64,000 bases of DNA from Streptomyces ficellus (lineage in GTDB: Bacteria > Actinomycetota > Actinomycetes > Streptomycetales > Streptomycetaceae), in assembly GCF_009739905.1 (NCBI RefSeq), contig NZ_CP034279.1:4898001-4962000 (forward strand), in the 5' to 3' direction. The notes under the pieces are model-generated. The model saw nothing but the letters and a program-made list of their open reading frames with translations. It had not been told where the DNA came from and made no database searches. Positions 26,005 through 35,100 of the stretch are shown piece by piece (within the stretch, counting starts at the first letter, position 1; the number at the start of each line of letters is the position of its first letter). The translations under genes and the position numbers were made by a program.

Positions 26005-28197
26005 ATGAGCAACATCCCCGAGACGGGCCGGACCCCCAGGGTCCAGATCCGGCTCATCGTCATCCAGGTCCTGGTCTTCTCCCTGCTCCTCACCCTCGGC
26101 GGCCGCCTCTGGTACCTCCAGATCCGGCAGGGCAAGGAGTACACCGACGAGGCGAAGAACAACCACGTCCAGCAGGTGGTCCAGCCCGCCGTGCGCGGCG
26201 CCATCCTCGACGCCCGCGGCGTCCCGCTCGCCGACAACGAGACCCGCCTCGTGGTCTCCGCGTCCCGCACCGAGCTGATGAAGATGAAGGACGACGGCAA
26301 GGGCGTCCTCACCCGGCTGGCCGGCGTCCTGGGCATGAAGCCCAAGGACGTCATGGACAAGATCCGCCTCTGCGACTCCAAGACCCCCCAGCCCTGCTGG
26401 AACGGCTCACCCTTCCAGCCGATCCCCGTCACCGACGAGGCCACCACCCAGCAGGCCCTCCAGATCCGCGAACGCGCCGAGGACTTCCCCGGCATCACCG
26501 CCGAGCCGACCGCCGTGCGCCGCTACCCCGCACCCGGCCGCGCCCGCACCGCGCAGGTCCTCGGCTACCTCTCGCCCGTCACCGACGAGGAGCTGGAGAA
26601 GGCGAAGGACACCGACTCGCCGTTCCTCCGCTCCGACATGGTCGGCCGCTCCGGCCTGGAACGCACCTACGACAAGGCCCTGCGCGGCAAGGCCGGGGTG
26701 ACCCGCTACGAGGTCGACAACCTGGGCCGCGTCCTCGGCGAGGCCGAGAGCGACCCCGGCAGGCCCGGCTCCACCGTCGTCACCAGCATCGACGCCCGCG
26801 TCCAGGCCGTCGCCGAGTACGAGCTGTACCAGGCGATGAAGAAGGTGCGGGGCGAGACCGACAAGATCACCGGACGGCCGTACAAGGCCGACGCGGGCGC
26901 CGTCGTCGTCATGGAGTCCAAGACCGGCCGCGTCGTCGCCATGGCCTCCCAGCCCGACTACGACCCCAACGCCTGGGTCGGCGGCATCTCCGGCAAGGAG
27001 TACGCGAGGCTCACCGGCAAGAACTCCAACTACCCGCTGCTCAACCGGGCCATCCAGGGCCAGGCCCCGGCCGGCTCCATCTTCAAGGTGGTGTCCGCGA
27101 GCGCGGCCGTACGCGCCGGCTACCCCTTCGACGGCAGCTACAACTGCTCCAGCTCCTACAGCCTCGGCGGCCGGAGCTTCGCCAACTTCGAGTCCAAGGG
27201 CCACGGACCGATCTCCCTCGGCGAGGCCCTCAAGTTCTCCTGCAACACCGTCTTCTACGCCCTCGGCCACAAGGAGTGGCAGCGCGACGGCGGCCTCAAG
27301 GCGAAGAAGAACGCCAACGACTGGTTCTACCGGACCGCGCACGACTTCGGCCTCGGCTCCGAGACCGGCATCGACCTGCCCAACGAGGTCAAGGGCCGCA
27401 TCCCGGACCGCCACTGGAAGCAGTCGTTCTGGGAGGCCAACAAGGACTCCTGGTGCAAGCAGGGCAAGAAGGGCGGCAGCTACGTCGAGCAGATCGCCTA
27501 CGAGAGCTGCCTCGAGGGCAACCAGCTGAAGGCCTTCGACAGCATCAACTACGCGATCGGCCAGGGCGACGTCCTCGTCACCCCCATCCAGATGGCCACC
27601 GCCTACGCGGCCATCAGCAACGGCGGCACCCTCTACAACCCCACCATTGGCAAGGCCGTGATCAGCCCCGACGGCAAGAGCATCGAGGAGATCAAGCCCA
27701 AGCCGCACGGCAGGCTCCCAGTCGACGCCCAGACCGTCAGCGACCTCGACAAGGGGCTGCGCTCCGTCGTCGAGCCGGGCGGCACCGCGGCCTGGCGGTT
27801 CGGCGGCTGGCCGCAGGACAAGATCCCCATGCGGGCCAAGACCGGTACCGCGCAGGTGTACGGCAAGCAGACCACTTCCTGGTTCGCGACCTACACCGAC
27901 GACTTCACCATCGTGATGACCATCTCCCAGGGTGGTACCGGCTCCGGCGCCTCCGGCCCCGCCGTACGCAACATCTACGACGCCCTCTACGGCCTCGACG
28001 ACTCCGGCAAGCAGGACCTCAAGCGCGCCCTGCTGCCCAAGCCGCAGAGCACGCTGCCCAGGATCCAGCAGGACGGCACCATCGAGGCGCCGCCGATCAA
28101 GCCGTACGACCCCAAGTCACAGCTGGTCGACCCGGCCGAGCAGGCACAGGGGGAGGAGCCCCCGCCCGCCGGCCCGCCCCCGGTCTGGAGGGACTGA
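26005..28197 (+). CDS. mrdA: Penicillin-binding protein 2 (class B transpeptidase)
   Basis: Cross-links peptidoglycan as partner of RodA; it acts outside the membrane, anchored by one helix (about 15-35). The 730-residue protein begins MSNIPETGRTPRVQ. The dimerisation domain spans about 45-260. The transpeptidase motifs are Ser358-I-F-K361, Ser412-C-N414 and Lys612-T-G614, all intact. An insertion with several cysteines lies between SCN and KTG. The C-terminus ends in a Pro-rich tail (EEPPPAGPPPVWRD). It lies between mreD and rodA, which starts 6 bp after its stop. Confidence 0.96.
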   Translation: MSNIPETGRTPRVQIRLIVIQVLVFSLLLTLGGRLWYLQIRQGKEYTDEAKNNHVQQVVQPAVRGAILDARGVPLADNETRLVVSASRTELMKMKDDGKGVLTRLAGVLGMKPKDVMDKIRLCDSKTPQPCWNGSPFQPIPVTDEATTQQALQIRERAEDFPGITAEPTAVRRYPAPGRARTAQVLGYLSPVTDEELEKAKDTDSPFLRSDMVGRSGLERTYDKALRGKAGVTRYEVDNLGRVLGEAESDPGRPGSTVVTSIDARVQAVAEYELYQAMKKVRGETDKITGRPYKADAGAVVVMESKTGRVVAMASQPDYDPNAWVGGISGKEYARLTGKNSNYPLLNRAIQGQAPAGSIFKVVSASAAVRAGYPFDGSYNCSSSYSLGGRSFANFESKGHGPISLGEALKFSCNTVFYALGHKEWQRDGGLKAKKNANDWFYRTAHDFGLGSETGIDLPNEVKGRIPDRHWKQSFWEANKDSWCKQGKKGGSYVEQIAYESCLEGNQLKAFDSINYAIGQGDVLVTPIQMATAYAAISNGGTLYNPTIGKAVISPDGKSIEEIKPKPHGRLPVDAQTVSDLDKGLRSVVEPGGTAAWRFGGWPQDKIPMRAKTGTAQVYGKQTTSWFATYTDDFTIVMTISQGGTGSGASGPAVRNIYDALYGLDDSGKQDLKRALLPKPQSTLPRIQQDGTIEAPPIKPYDPKSQLVDPAEQAQGEEPPPAGPPPVWRD

Positions 28198-28203
28198 CCC
28201 GCG

Positions 28204-29403
28204 ATGACCGGAACCAACAACTTCTCCGTCTCCCGCTACGCGCCCGACCGCGGCGCCTGGGGCAGGCTCACCGCCCGCGACTCCATGGTCCGCAGGCTCG
28301 ACTGGCCGCTGCTGTTCTCCGCGGTCGCGCTGTCCTTCATCGGCTCGCTCCTGGTGTGGTCCGCCACCCGCAACCGCACCGAACTCACCCAGGGCGACCC
28401 GTACGCCTTCCTCTTCCGCCACGTCCTCAACACCGGTATCGGATTCGCCCTGATGGTCGGGACGATCTGGCTCGGCCACCGCACCCTGCGCGGCGCCGTA
28501 CCGGTGCTGTACGGCATCTCCGTCGTCCTGGTGCTGCTCGTCCTCACCCCGCTCGGCGCCACCATCAACGGCGCCCACGCCTGGATCGTGATCGGCGGCG
28601 GGTTCTCCCTCCAGCCCTCCGAGTTCGTCAAGATCACGATCATCCTGGGCATGGCGATGCTGCTGGCCGCCAAGGTCGACGCGGGCGACCAGCTCCACCC
28701 CGACCACCGCACGGTCGCCAAGTCCCTCGGACTCGCCGTCCTGCCCATGGCCATCGTCATGCTGATGCCCGACCTCGGCTCCGTGATGGTCATGGTCGTC
28801 ATCGTCCTCGGCGTGCTGCTGGCCTCCGGCGCGTCCAACCGCTGGATCTTCGGACTCATCGGCGCCGGGGTCATCGGCGCGGTCGCCGTCGCCGCGCTCG
28901 GCGTGCTCGACCAGTACCAGATCAACCGGTTCGCCGCCTTCGCCAACCCCGAACTCGACCCGGCCGGCGCCGGCTACAACACCAACCAGGCACGCATCGC
29001 CATCGGCTCCGGCGGGCTCTACGGAGCGGGACTGTTCAACGGCCACCAGACCACCGGCCAGTTCGTCCCCGAACAGCAGACCGACTTCATCTTCACCGTC
29101 GCCGGCGAGGAACTCGGCTTCGTCGGCGGCGCCACGATCATCGCCCTCCTCGGCATCGTGCTGTGGCGCGCCTGCCGGATCGCCCGGGGGACGACCGAGC
29201 TGTACGGCACGATCGTCGCCGCCGGGATCATCGCCTGGTTCGCGTTCCAGTCCTTCGAGAACATCGGCATGACCCTCGGCATCATGCCCGTCGCGGGCCT
29301 GCCGCTGCCGTTCGTCTCCTACGGAGGATCGTCGATGTTCGCCGTGTGGGTGGCCATCGGACTGCTCCAGTCGATCAGGGTCCAGCGGCCCCTGGCCGCA
29401 TAG
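28204..29403 (+). CDS. rodA: RodA/FtsW/SpoVE-family peptidoglycan glycosyltransferase
   Basis: SEDS-family polymerase that builds glycan strands from lipid II together with the class B enzyme encoded just upstream. The 399-residue protein has ten predicted helices. Family signatures are GSSMFAVWVAIGLLQSIR at the end and EQQTDFIFTVAGEELGF near residues 290-306. In Streptomyces the gene in this position is called sfr and contributes to sporulation. It closes the mreCD-mrdA-rodA operon. Confidence 0.95.
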   Translation: MTGTNNFSVSRYAPDRGAWGRLTARDSMVRRLDWPLLFSAVALSFIGSLLVWSATRNRTELTQGDPYAFLFRHVLNTGIGFALMVGTIWLGHRTLRGAVPVLYGISVVLVLLVLTPLGATINGAHAWIVIGGGFSLQPSEFVKITIILGMAMLLAAKVDAGDQLHPDHRTVAKSLGLAVLPMAIVMLMPDLGSVMVMVVIVLGVLLASGASNRWIFGLIGAGVIGAVAVAALGVLDQYQINRFAAFANPELDPAGAGYNTNQARIAIGSGGLYGAGLFNGHQTTGQFVPEQQTDFIFTVAGEELGFVGGATIIALLGIVLWRACRIARGTTELYGTIVAAGIIAWFAFQSFENIGMTLGIMPVAGLPLPFVSYGGSSMFAVWVAIGLLQSIRVQRPLAA

Positions 29404-29455
29404 GACCACGTCACCGCCCGCATGGACCGGCCCCTTCCGGGGCACTTGCAGGGGC

Positions 29456-30994
29456 ATGGTGGCGGACACGAAACGCGAGATCGAGCGGAAGTACGAAGCG
29501 AACCCCGGCACGCGGCTCCCGGACCTCACCGGCGTGGGCGGCGTCTCGGACGTCGTGGACCGGGGCGTCGCCGAGCTGGACGCCGTCTACTACGACACCG
29601 ACGACCTCCGGCTCGCCGCCGCGTCCATCACGCTGCGCCGCCGCACCGGCGGGAACGACTCCGGCTGGCACCTGAAGCTGCCGGTCGCCCCCGGCGTACG
29701 GGACGAACTGCGCGCCCCGCTGGAGGACGACGTGCCCGACGCCCTCGCCGCACTGGTGCGGGCCAGGACCCGCGGCGCCGCGCTCGTCCCCCTCGTACGG
29801 CTCCGCTCCCGCCGGGACGTCCGCCACCTCGTCGGCCACGACGGAGCCCTGCTCGCCGAGGCGGCCACCGACACCGTGCGCGCCGAGCTCCTCGCGCCCG
29901 GCGGCCGGAAGAGCGGCCGCAAGGGCCACCAGGAGGGCACCGCCACCGAGTGGACCGAGATCGAGGTGGAACTCGCCGACGACGGCGACCCCGCCCTCCT
30001 CGACGCCCTGGACAAGCGGCTGCGCAAGAAGGGACTGAAGTCCGCCGGCACCGCCTCCAAACTCCACAAGGCGCTCACCGACACCGGCCGCCTGCCCGCC
30101 CCGCCCCCGGACGAGGACGGCACCGCCGGCGGCCGCATCCTCGCCCACCTGCGCGAACACGCCGACAACCTGGTCACCTACGACGCCGCCGTACGCCGCG
30201 ACCTGCCCGACTCCGTCCACAAGATGCGCGTCGCCACCCGCCGCCTGCGCAGCGCCTTCCGCACCTACCGCTCCGTCCTGGACCGGTCCGCCACCGACCC
30301 CGTCGCCGCCGAACTGAAATGGCTGGCCGGGGAGCTGGGCGTCGACCGCGACCAGGAAGTCCTCGCCGCACGCCTCACCGCCGGCGTCGACGCCCTGCCC
30401 GTCACCCTCCTCCTCGGACCCGTCCGGGGCCGCCTGCGCGCCTGGGACGGCGCCGGACGGGCCGGATCGCGCGGGCGCACCCTCGCCGTCCTCGACAGCG
30501 ACCGGTACGCCGCCCTCCTGGACTCCCTCGCCGCCCTGCTCGCCGACCCGCCGCTGCGCCCCGCCGCCCGCAAGGACGCCGGGCCCGTCCTGCGCAAGGC
30601 GCTGCGGAAGGACCACGACCGGCTCGCCGCCCGCGTCGACCGTGCGCTCGCCCTCACGCCGGGGCCGGACCGGGACGTCGCCCTGCACGAGGCCCGCAAG
30701 GCCGCCAAGCGCGCCCGGTACGGGGCGGAGGCCGCCGCACCCGCGCTCGGCAAGCCCGCGAAACGGTTCGGCAAGCGGGTCAAGGCCGTGCAGAAGGTCC
30801 TCGGGGAGCATCAGGACAGCGTGGTCGCCCGCCGGACGCTCCGCGACCTCGCCGTCCAGGCCCACCTGTCGGGCGAGACGGCGTTCACGTGGGGCCTGCT
30901 GTACGGCCGGGAGGAGGCGCGGGCCGCGGAGTCCGAGCGGCGGCTGCCGGAGGTGTGGGCGGACGTGGACGCCGGGAAACCGCGGCGGCTCTGA
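29456..30994 (+). CDS. CYTH and CHAD domain protein
   Basis: A 512-residue protein with an N-terminal CYTH domain (about 1-205), recognised by the E-x-E-x-K motif in REIERKYE and repeated charged strands such as ITLRRRTGG. A C-terminal alpha-helical CHAD domain (about 225-500) has regularly spaced His, Arg and Lys, for example VHKMRVATRRLRSAFRTY. CYTH domains hydrolyse or bind triphosphates and CHAD domains bind polyphosphate, so a polyphosphate-linked role is inferred. ATG 29456 follows TTGCAGGGGC. It is 52 bp behind rodA and 59 bp ahead of the radical-SAM gene. Confidence 0.9.
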   Translation: MVADTKREIERKYEANPGTRLPDLTGVGGVSDVVDRGVAELDAVYYDTDDLRLAAASITLRRRTGGNDSGWHLKLPVAPGVRDELRAPLEDDVPDALAALVRARTRGAALVPLVRLRSRRDVRHLVGHDGALLAEAATDTVRAELLAPGGRKSGRKGHQEGTATEWTEIEVELADDGDPALLDALDKRLRKKGLKSAGTASKLHKALTDTGRLPAPPPDEDGTAGGRILAHLREHADNLVTYDAAVRRDLPDSVHKMRVATRRLRSAFRTYRSVLDRSATDPVAAELKWLAGELGVDRDQEVLAARLTAGVDALPVTLLLGPVRGRLRAWDGAGRAGSRGRTLAVLDSDRYAALLDSLAALLADPPLRPAARKDAGPVLRKALRKDHDRLAARVDRALALTPGPDRDVALHEARKAAKRARYGAEAAAPALGKPAKRFGKRVKAVQKVLGEHQDSVVARRTLRDLAVQAHLSGETAFTWGLLYGREEARAAESERRLPEVWADVDAGKPRRL

Positions 30995-31053
30995 CCTTCC
31001 GCGGGCCGGGGTACGCTTGAGAGTCGCCCCCTGCCCGCTCATGAAGGTCTCTG

Positions 31054-32976
31054 ATGTCCGAGTCGGTCTTCCCCCAGCTCGAAGCTCTGCTCCCGCACGT
31101 GCAGAAGCCCATTCAGTACGTCGGCGGTGAGCTGAACTCCACCGTCAAACCCTGGGACGAGTGCGACGTGCGCTGGGCGCTCATGTACCCGGACGCCTAC
31201 GAGGTGGGCCTGCCCAACCAGGGCGTCATGATCCTCTACGAGGTGCTGAACGAGCGCGAGGGCGTGCTGGCCGAGCGTACGTACAGCGTGTGGCCGGACC
31301 TCGAGGCGCTGATGCGCGAGCACCGGGTGCCGCAGTTCACCGTGGACAGCCACCGGCCCGTGAAGTCGTTCGACGTCTTCGGCCTGAGCTTCTCCACCGA
31401 GCTGGGCTACACCAACATGCTCACGGCGCTGGACCTCGCGGGCATCCCGCTGGAGTCCAAGGACCGCACCCTCGACGACCCGATCGTGCTCGCCGGCGGC
31501 CACGCGGCCTTCAACCCCGAGCCGATCGCCGACTTCATCGACGCCGCGATCATCGGTGACGGCGAGCAGGCCGTGCTCGACATGACCGAGATCATCCGCG
31601 CCTGGAAGGCGGAGGGCCGCCCCGGCGGCCGCGAGGAGGTCCTCTTCCGCCTCGCGAAGACCGGCTCGGTCTACATCCCGGCGTTCTACGACGTCGAGTA
31701 CCTGCCCGACGGCCGCATCGGCCGCGTCGTGCCGAACAAGTCGGGCGTCCCGTGGCGCGTGTCCAAGCACACCGTCATGGACCTCGACGAGTGGCCCTAC
31801 CCCAAGCAGCCGCTCGTCCCGCTCGCCGAGACCGTCCACGAGCGGATGTCCGTCGAGATCTTCCGCGGCTGCACCCGCGGCTGCCGTTTCTGCCAGGCCG
31901 GCATGATCACGCGCCCCGTGCGGGAGCGAAGCATCACCGGCATCGGCGAGATGGTCGACAAGGGTCTCAAGGCGACCGGCTTCGAGGAGGTCGGCCTGCT
32001 GTCGCTGTCCTCCGCCGACCACTCCGAGATCGGCGACGTGGCCAAGGGCCTCGCCGACCGGTACGAGGAGGACAAGATCGGCCTGTCCCTCCCGTCGACC
32101 CGGGTGGACGCGTTCAACGTCGACCTCGCCAACGAACTCACCAGGAACGGCCGCCGCTCCGGCCTCACCTTCGCCCCCGAGGGCGGCTCCGAGCGCATGC
32201 GCAAGGTCATCAACAAGATGGTCTCGGAGGAGGACCTGATCCGCACGGTCTCCACCGCGTACGGCAACGGCTGGCGCCAGGTGAAGCTGTACTTCATGTG
32301 CGGCCTGCCCACCGAGACCGACGAGGACGTCCTCCAGATCGCCGACATGGCGATGAACGTGATCGCCGAGGGCCGCAAGGTCTCCGGCCAGAACGACATC
32401 CGCTGCACGGTCTCCATCGGCGGGTTCGTCCCCAAGCCGCACACCCCCTTCCAGTGGGCCCCGCAGCTGAGCGCCGAGGAGACCGACGCCCGCCTGGAGA
32501 AGCTGCGCGACAAGATCCGCGGCGACAAGAAGTACGGCCGCTCCATCGGCTTCCGCTACCACGACGGCAAGCCCGGCATCGTCGAGGGCCTGCTCTCGCG
32601 CGGCGACCGCCGCATCGGCGCCGTCATCCGCGCCGTCTACGAGGACGGCGGCCGCTTCGACGGCTGGCGCGAGCACTTCTCCTACGACCGCTGGATGGCG
32701 TGCGCCGACAAGACGCTGCCCGAGTTCGGCGTCGACGTCGACTGGTACACCACCCGCGAGCGCACCTACGAGGAGGTCCTGCCCTGGGACCACCTGGACT
32801 CCGGTCTCGACAAGGACTGGCTGTGGGAGGACTGGCAGGACGCGCTCGACGAGACCGAGGTCGAGGACTGCCGCTGGACCCCGTGCTTCGACTGCGGCGT
32901 CTGCCCCGCCATGCAGACCGAGATCCAGGTCGGCCCCACCGGCAAGAAGCTGCTGCCGCTGACGGTCGTCAAGTAG
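31054..32976 (+). CDS. B12-binding-domain radical SAM protein (TIGR03960 family)
   Basis: A 640-residue iron-sulfur enzyme. It has an N-terminal cobalamin-binding-like domain (about 1-200) and a radical SAM core with Cys273-x3-Cys277-x2-Cys280 (GCTRGCRFC). Additional cysteines near the C-terminus (CRWTPCFDCGVC) may bind a second cluster. Proteins of this family are usually encoded beside the TIGR03936 protein (here 34093) and RNase E/G (here 35101). That suggests a role with RNase E/G or tRNA/rRNA modification, but the reaction is not known to me. The start ATG 31054 follows GAAGGTCT. A hairpin (32994-33032) follows the stop. Confidence 0.9.
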   Translation: MSESVFPQLEALLPHVQKPIQYVGGELNSTVKPWDECDVRWALMYPDAYEVGLPNQGVMILYEVLNEREGVLAERTYSVWPDLEALMREHRVPQFTVDSHRPVKSFDVFGLSFSTELGYTNMLTALDLAGIPLESKDRTLDDPIVLAGGHAAFNPEPIADFIDAAIIGDGEQAVLDMTEIIRAWKAEGRPGGREEVLFRLAKTGSVYIPAFYDVEYLPDGRIGRVVPNKSGVPWRVSKHTVMDLDEWPYPKQPLVPLAETVHERMSVEIFRGCTRGCRFCQAGMITRPVRERSITGIGEMVDKGLKATGFEEVGLLSLSSADHSEIGDVAKGLADRYEEDKIGLSLPSTRVDAFNVDLANELTRNGRRSGLTFAPEGGSERMRKVINKMVSEEDLIRTVSTAYGNGWRQVKLYFMCGLPTETDEDVLQIADMAMNVIAEGRKVSGQNDIRCTVSIGGFVPKPHTPFQWAPQLSAEETDARLEKLRDKIRGDKKYGRSIGFRYHDGKPGIVEGLLSRGDRRIGAVIRAVYEDGGRFDGWREHFSYDRWMACADKTLPEFGVDVDWYTTRERTYEEVLPWDHLDSGLDKDWLWEDWQDALDETEVEDCRWTPCFDCGVCPAMQTEIQVGPTGKKLLPLTVVK

Positions 32977-32993
32977 CCGTGTAACGTCCGCGC

Positions 32994-33032
32994 AACGGCC
33001 CGGCCGGGGGAGAAACCCCTGACCGGGCCGTT
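32994..33032 (+). terminator. Hairpin after the radical SAM gene
   Basis: AACGGCCCGG (32994-33003) pairs with CCGGGCCGTT (33023-33032); inner GGGG/CCCC arms add to the stem. Confidence 0.7.
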
Positions 33033-33047
33033 CGCGTCCTGCCGGGC

Positions 33048-34010
33048 ATGGACCGCCAGGAAATGGACGCGCGCCGGCCCGAGGGGTGCCTGACGGCGGC
33101 CGTCAGGATGCCGGTACGGATCGTGGCGCTGCTCGTCGTCCTGCCCGTACGCCTCGTCTGGGACGCCCTCACCGCGTGCGGGCGGGCACTCGACCGGGTG
33201 GTGCTGCGCCCCCTCGGCCGGGTGCTGTACGCCCTGCTGATCACCCCGCTGGTGTGGCTCTACGCCCAGGTCCTCGCCCCGCTCGGGCGGGCGCTGGCGT
33301 GGCTGGCGGGGGCGCTGGTGGTGTACGGGCTGGTGAGGCCCGCCGGGTGGCTGTACCGGTGGATCCTGACGCCGCTGGGGCACGCGCTGGCCTGGCTGGG
33401 CGCGACCCTGGTCGCCGCACCGGCGCGGTGGCTGTACCGCTGGGTGCTCACCCCGGCCGGGCACGGTGTGGTGTGGCTGGCGAAGGCGCTGCTGGTGTGG
33501 CCGTGGGTGGCGCTGTGGACCTACGTCGTCGTGCCGGTCGTGCGGTACGGGATCGTCGTCCCGCTGGCCTGGCTGTTCCGGTGGGTGGTCGCCCCGCCCG
33601 CCCGGTGGCTGTACCGCTGGGTGCTCACCCCGGTGGGCCGGGAGATCCGGGACGCCGCCGTCATGGCGTGGCGGGCCGCCGGGTACGTGTCACGGGCCCT
33701 GGGGCGCGCCCTGAAGTGGCTCGGCCGGCACCTGCTGGGCCGGCCCGTGGCGTGGACCTGGCGGAACGTGTGCGTACCGGCTGGACACGCCCTGCGCGAC
33801 CACCTGTGGCGCCCGGCCCGCGCGGCGCTCGCCGCCGCCCGCGTCACGCTGCGGCGGGCCCGCCTCGACGCGTGGCGGGCGCTGGCCGGCGGACCCCCGC
33901 CGGGGCGGCCTGGGGAACCCACCGGAGCACCGGCGCGTAGTCTGGGTAGTACAACGACTGCGCCCGGCGTGGCGCCCGCACCAGAGATCTCCCCGCGACA
34001 GCGGGGGTGA
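33048..34010 (+). CDS. Aromatic-repeat membrane protein, uncharacterised
   Basis: A 320-residue protein not assigned to any family. About residues 20-260 consist of recurring units of the form P-x-R-W-L-Y-R-W-V-L-T-P-x-G-x3-WL. Four or five copies are visible, beginning near residues 98, 125, 173 and 184, with an incomplete one near 60. Each unit is hydrophobic and rich in Trp and Arg, so it could be short membrane or interfacial helices. At DNA level a 31-bp stretch is identical at 33426-33456 and 33603-33633. The first ATG is used; ATG 33063 and 33105 are alternatives. It sits between two genes that are usually adjacent, TIGR03960 and TIGR03936. Codon usage is that of a real gene. Confidence 0.6.
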   Translation: MDRQEMDARRPEGCLTAAVRMPVRIVALLVVLPVRLVWDALTACGRALDRVVLRPLGRVLYALLITPLVWLYAQVLAPLGRALAWLAGALVVYGLVRPAGWLYRWILTPLGHALAWLGATLVAAPARWLYRWVLTPAGHGVVWLAKALLVWPWVALWTYVVVPVVRYGIVVPLAWLFRWVVAPPARWLYRWVLTPVGREIRDAAVMAWRAAGYVSRALGRALKWLGRHLLGRPVAWTWRNVCVPAGHALRDHLWRPARAALAAARVTLRRARLDAWRALAGGPPPGRPGEPTGAPARSLGSTTTAPGVAPAPEISPRQRG

Positions 34011-34092
34011 GCCGGGCGGGACCCCCGGGAGCCGCCCGAATTTTCGTGGGCGGAGCGCCACCGCGCCCGCCCCGCACCGAGGAGAAGAACCA

Positions 34093-34917
34093 CTGGGCAA
34101 GCGACAGCCCGAAGGCCCGCCGCCCGCACCGGCAGTGCAGCGCATCCGCCTGCGCTACACCAAGCGCGGCCGCCTCCGGTTCACCAGCCACCGCGACTTC
34201 CAGCGTGCCTTCGAGCGCGCGCTGCGCCGCGCCGAGGTGCCCATGGCGTACTCGGCCGGCTTCACACCGCACCCCAAGGTCTCGTACGCCAATGCCGCAC
34301 CCACCGGCACGGGCTCCGAGGCCGAGTACCTGGAGATCGCGCTCACCGCGCCGCGCGACCCGGAGAAGCTCCGCGCGCTGCTCGACGAGTCCCTGCCGGC
34401 CGGGCTCGACATCACCGACGCCGTCGAGGCCCGCACGCCGGGGCTCGCCGACCGGCTCACCGCCTCCGTCTGGGAACTGCGCCTGGAGCAGGTGGCGGCC
34501 GAGGACGCCGAACGCGCCGTCGCCGCCTTCCTCGCCGCGGACGCCGTCGAGGTGCAGCGCAAGACCAAGAACGGCATGCGCACCTTCGACGCACGGGCGG
34601 CCGTGGCGGACCTGGAAGCCGCACCTGCGCCGTCTGATAGGCCCGGACAGGGCCCTTGTGCGATACTGCGGCTGGTTGTTCGGCACGTGACACCTGCCGT
34701 ACGACCCGACGACGTCCTGTCCGGTCTCCGAGCTGTGGCCGACCTGGCGCCGCCGGTCCCCGCAGCGGTGACCAGGCTGGCGCAGGGGCTCTTCGACGAG
34801 GAGTCCGGCACGGTGACCGACCCGCTCGCGCCCGACCGCGAGGCAGTCCTGGCCGCCCCACCCAAGGCCGCCGGACCCGCCGCCGCCCCGGAGCCGACAG
34901 GTGCAGGTTCCGCGTAG
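34093..34917 (+). CDS. TIGR03936 family radical-SAM-associated protein, probable CTG start
   Basis: A 274-residue protein (beginning LGKRQPEGPPPAPAVQRIRLRYTKRG) with the DUF2344 fold typical of partners of TIGR03960. Conserved blocks visible are RLRFTSHRDFQRAFERALRR and AYSAGFTPHPKVSYANA. The likely start is the CTG at 34093, because GAGGAG lies eight bases before it. The first canonical alternative, GTG 34135, has no ribosome binding site and would remove the Pro-rich leader. The body of the protein is unaffected by the choice. The gene precedes rne by 183 bp. Confidence 0.75.
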   Translation: MGKRQPEGPPPAPAVQRIRLRYTKRGRLRFTSHRDFQRAFERALRRAEVPMAYSAGFTPHPKVSYANAAPTGTGSEAEYLEIALTAPRDPEKLRALLDESLPAGLDITDAVEARTPGLADRLTASVWELRLEQVAAEDAERAVAAFLAADAVEVQRKTKNGMRTFDARAAVADLEAAPAPSDRPGQGPCAILRLVVRHVTPAVRPDDVLSGLRAVADLAPPVPAAVTRLAQGLFDEESGTVTDPLAPDREAVLAAPPKAAGPAAAPEPTGAGSA

Positions 34918-35100
34918 GGCGGTCGTCGCATCGCGGCCCTGGCACTCGGGAGCCACCTGGGTCGGGCCGCGTACACCCACAGGAGACTTTCGCCAGGCCG
35001 TCCGCACACCGCGTACGGAACCGGCGAGCCAGACATAACAGCTCCCGTGCGGCGCCGCGCCAGACGCGGCGCCCGGGAGCGTGACGGGAGAACCGCCCGC

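Noticed and set aside
29411..31042. Long minus-strand frame opposite the CYTH-CHAD gene
   Set aside because: The translation is Gly/Ala-rich without motifs, whereas the plus-strand protein has a clear EIERK motif.
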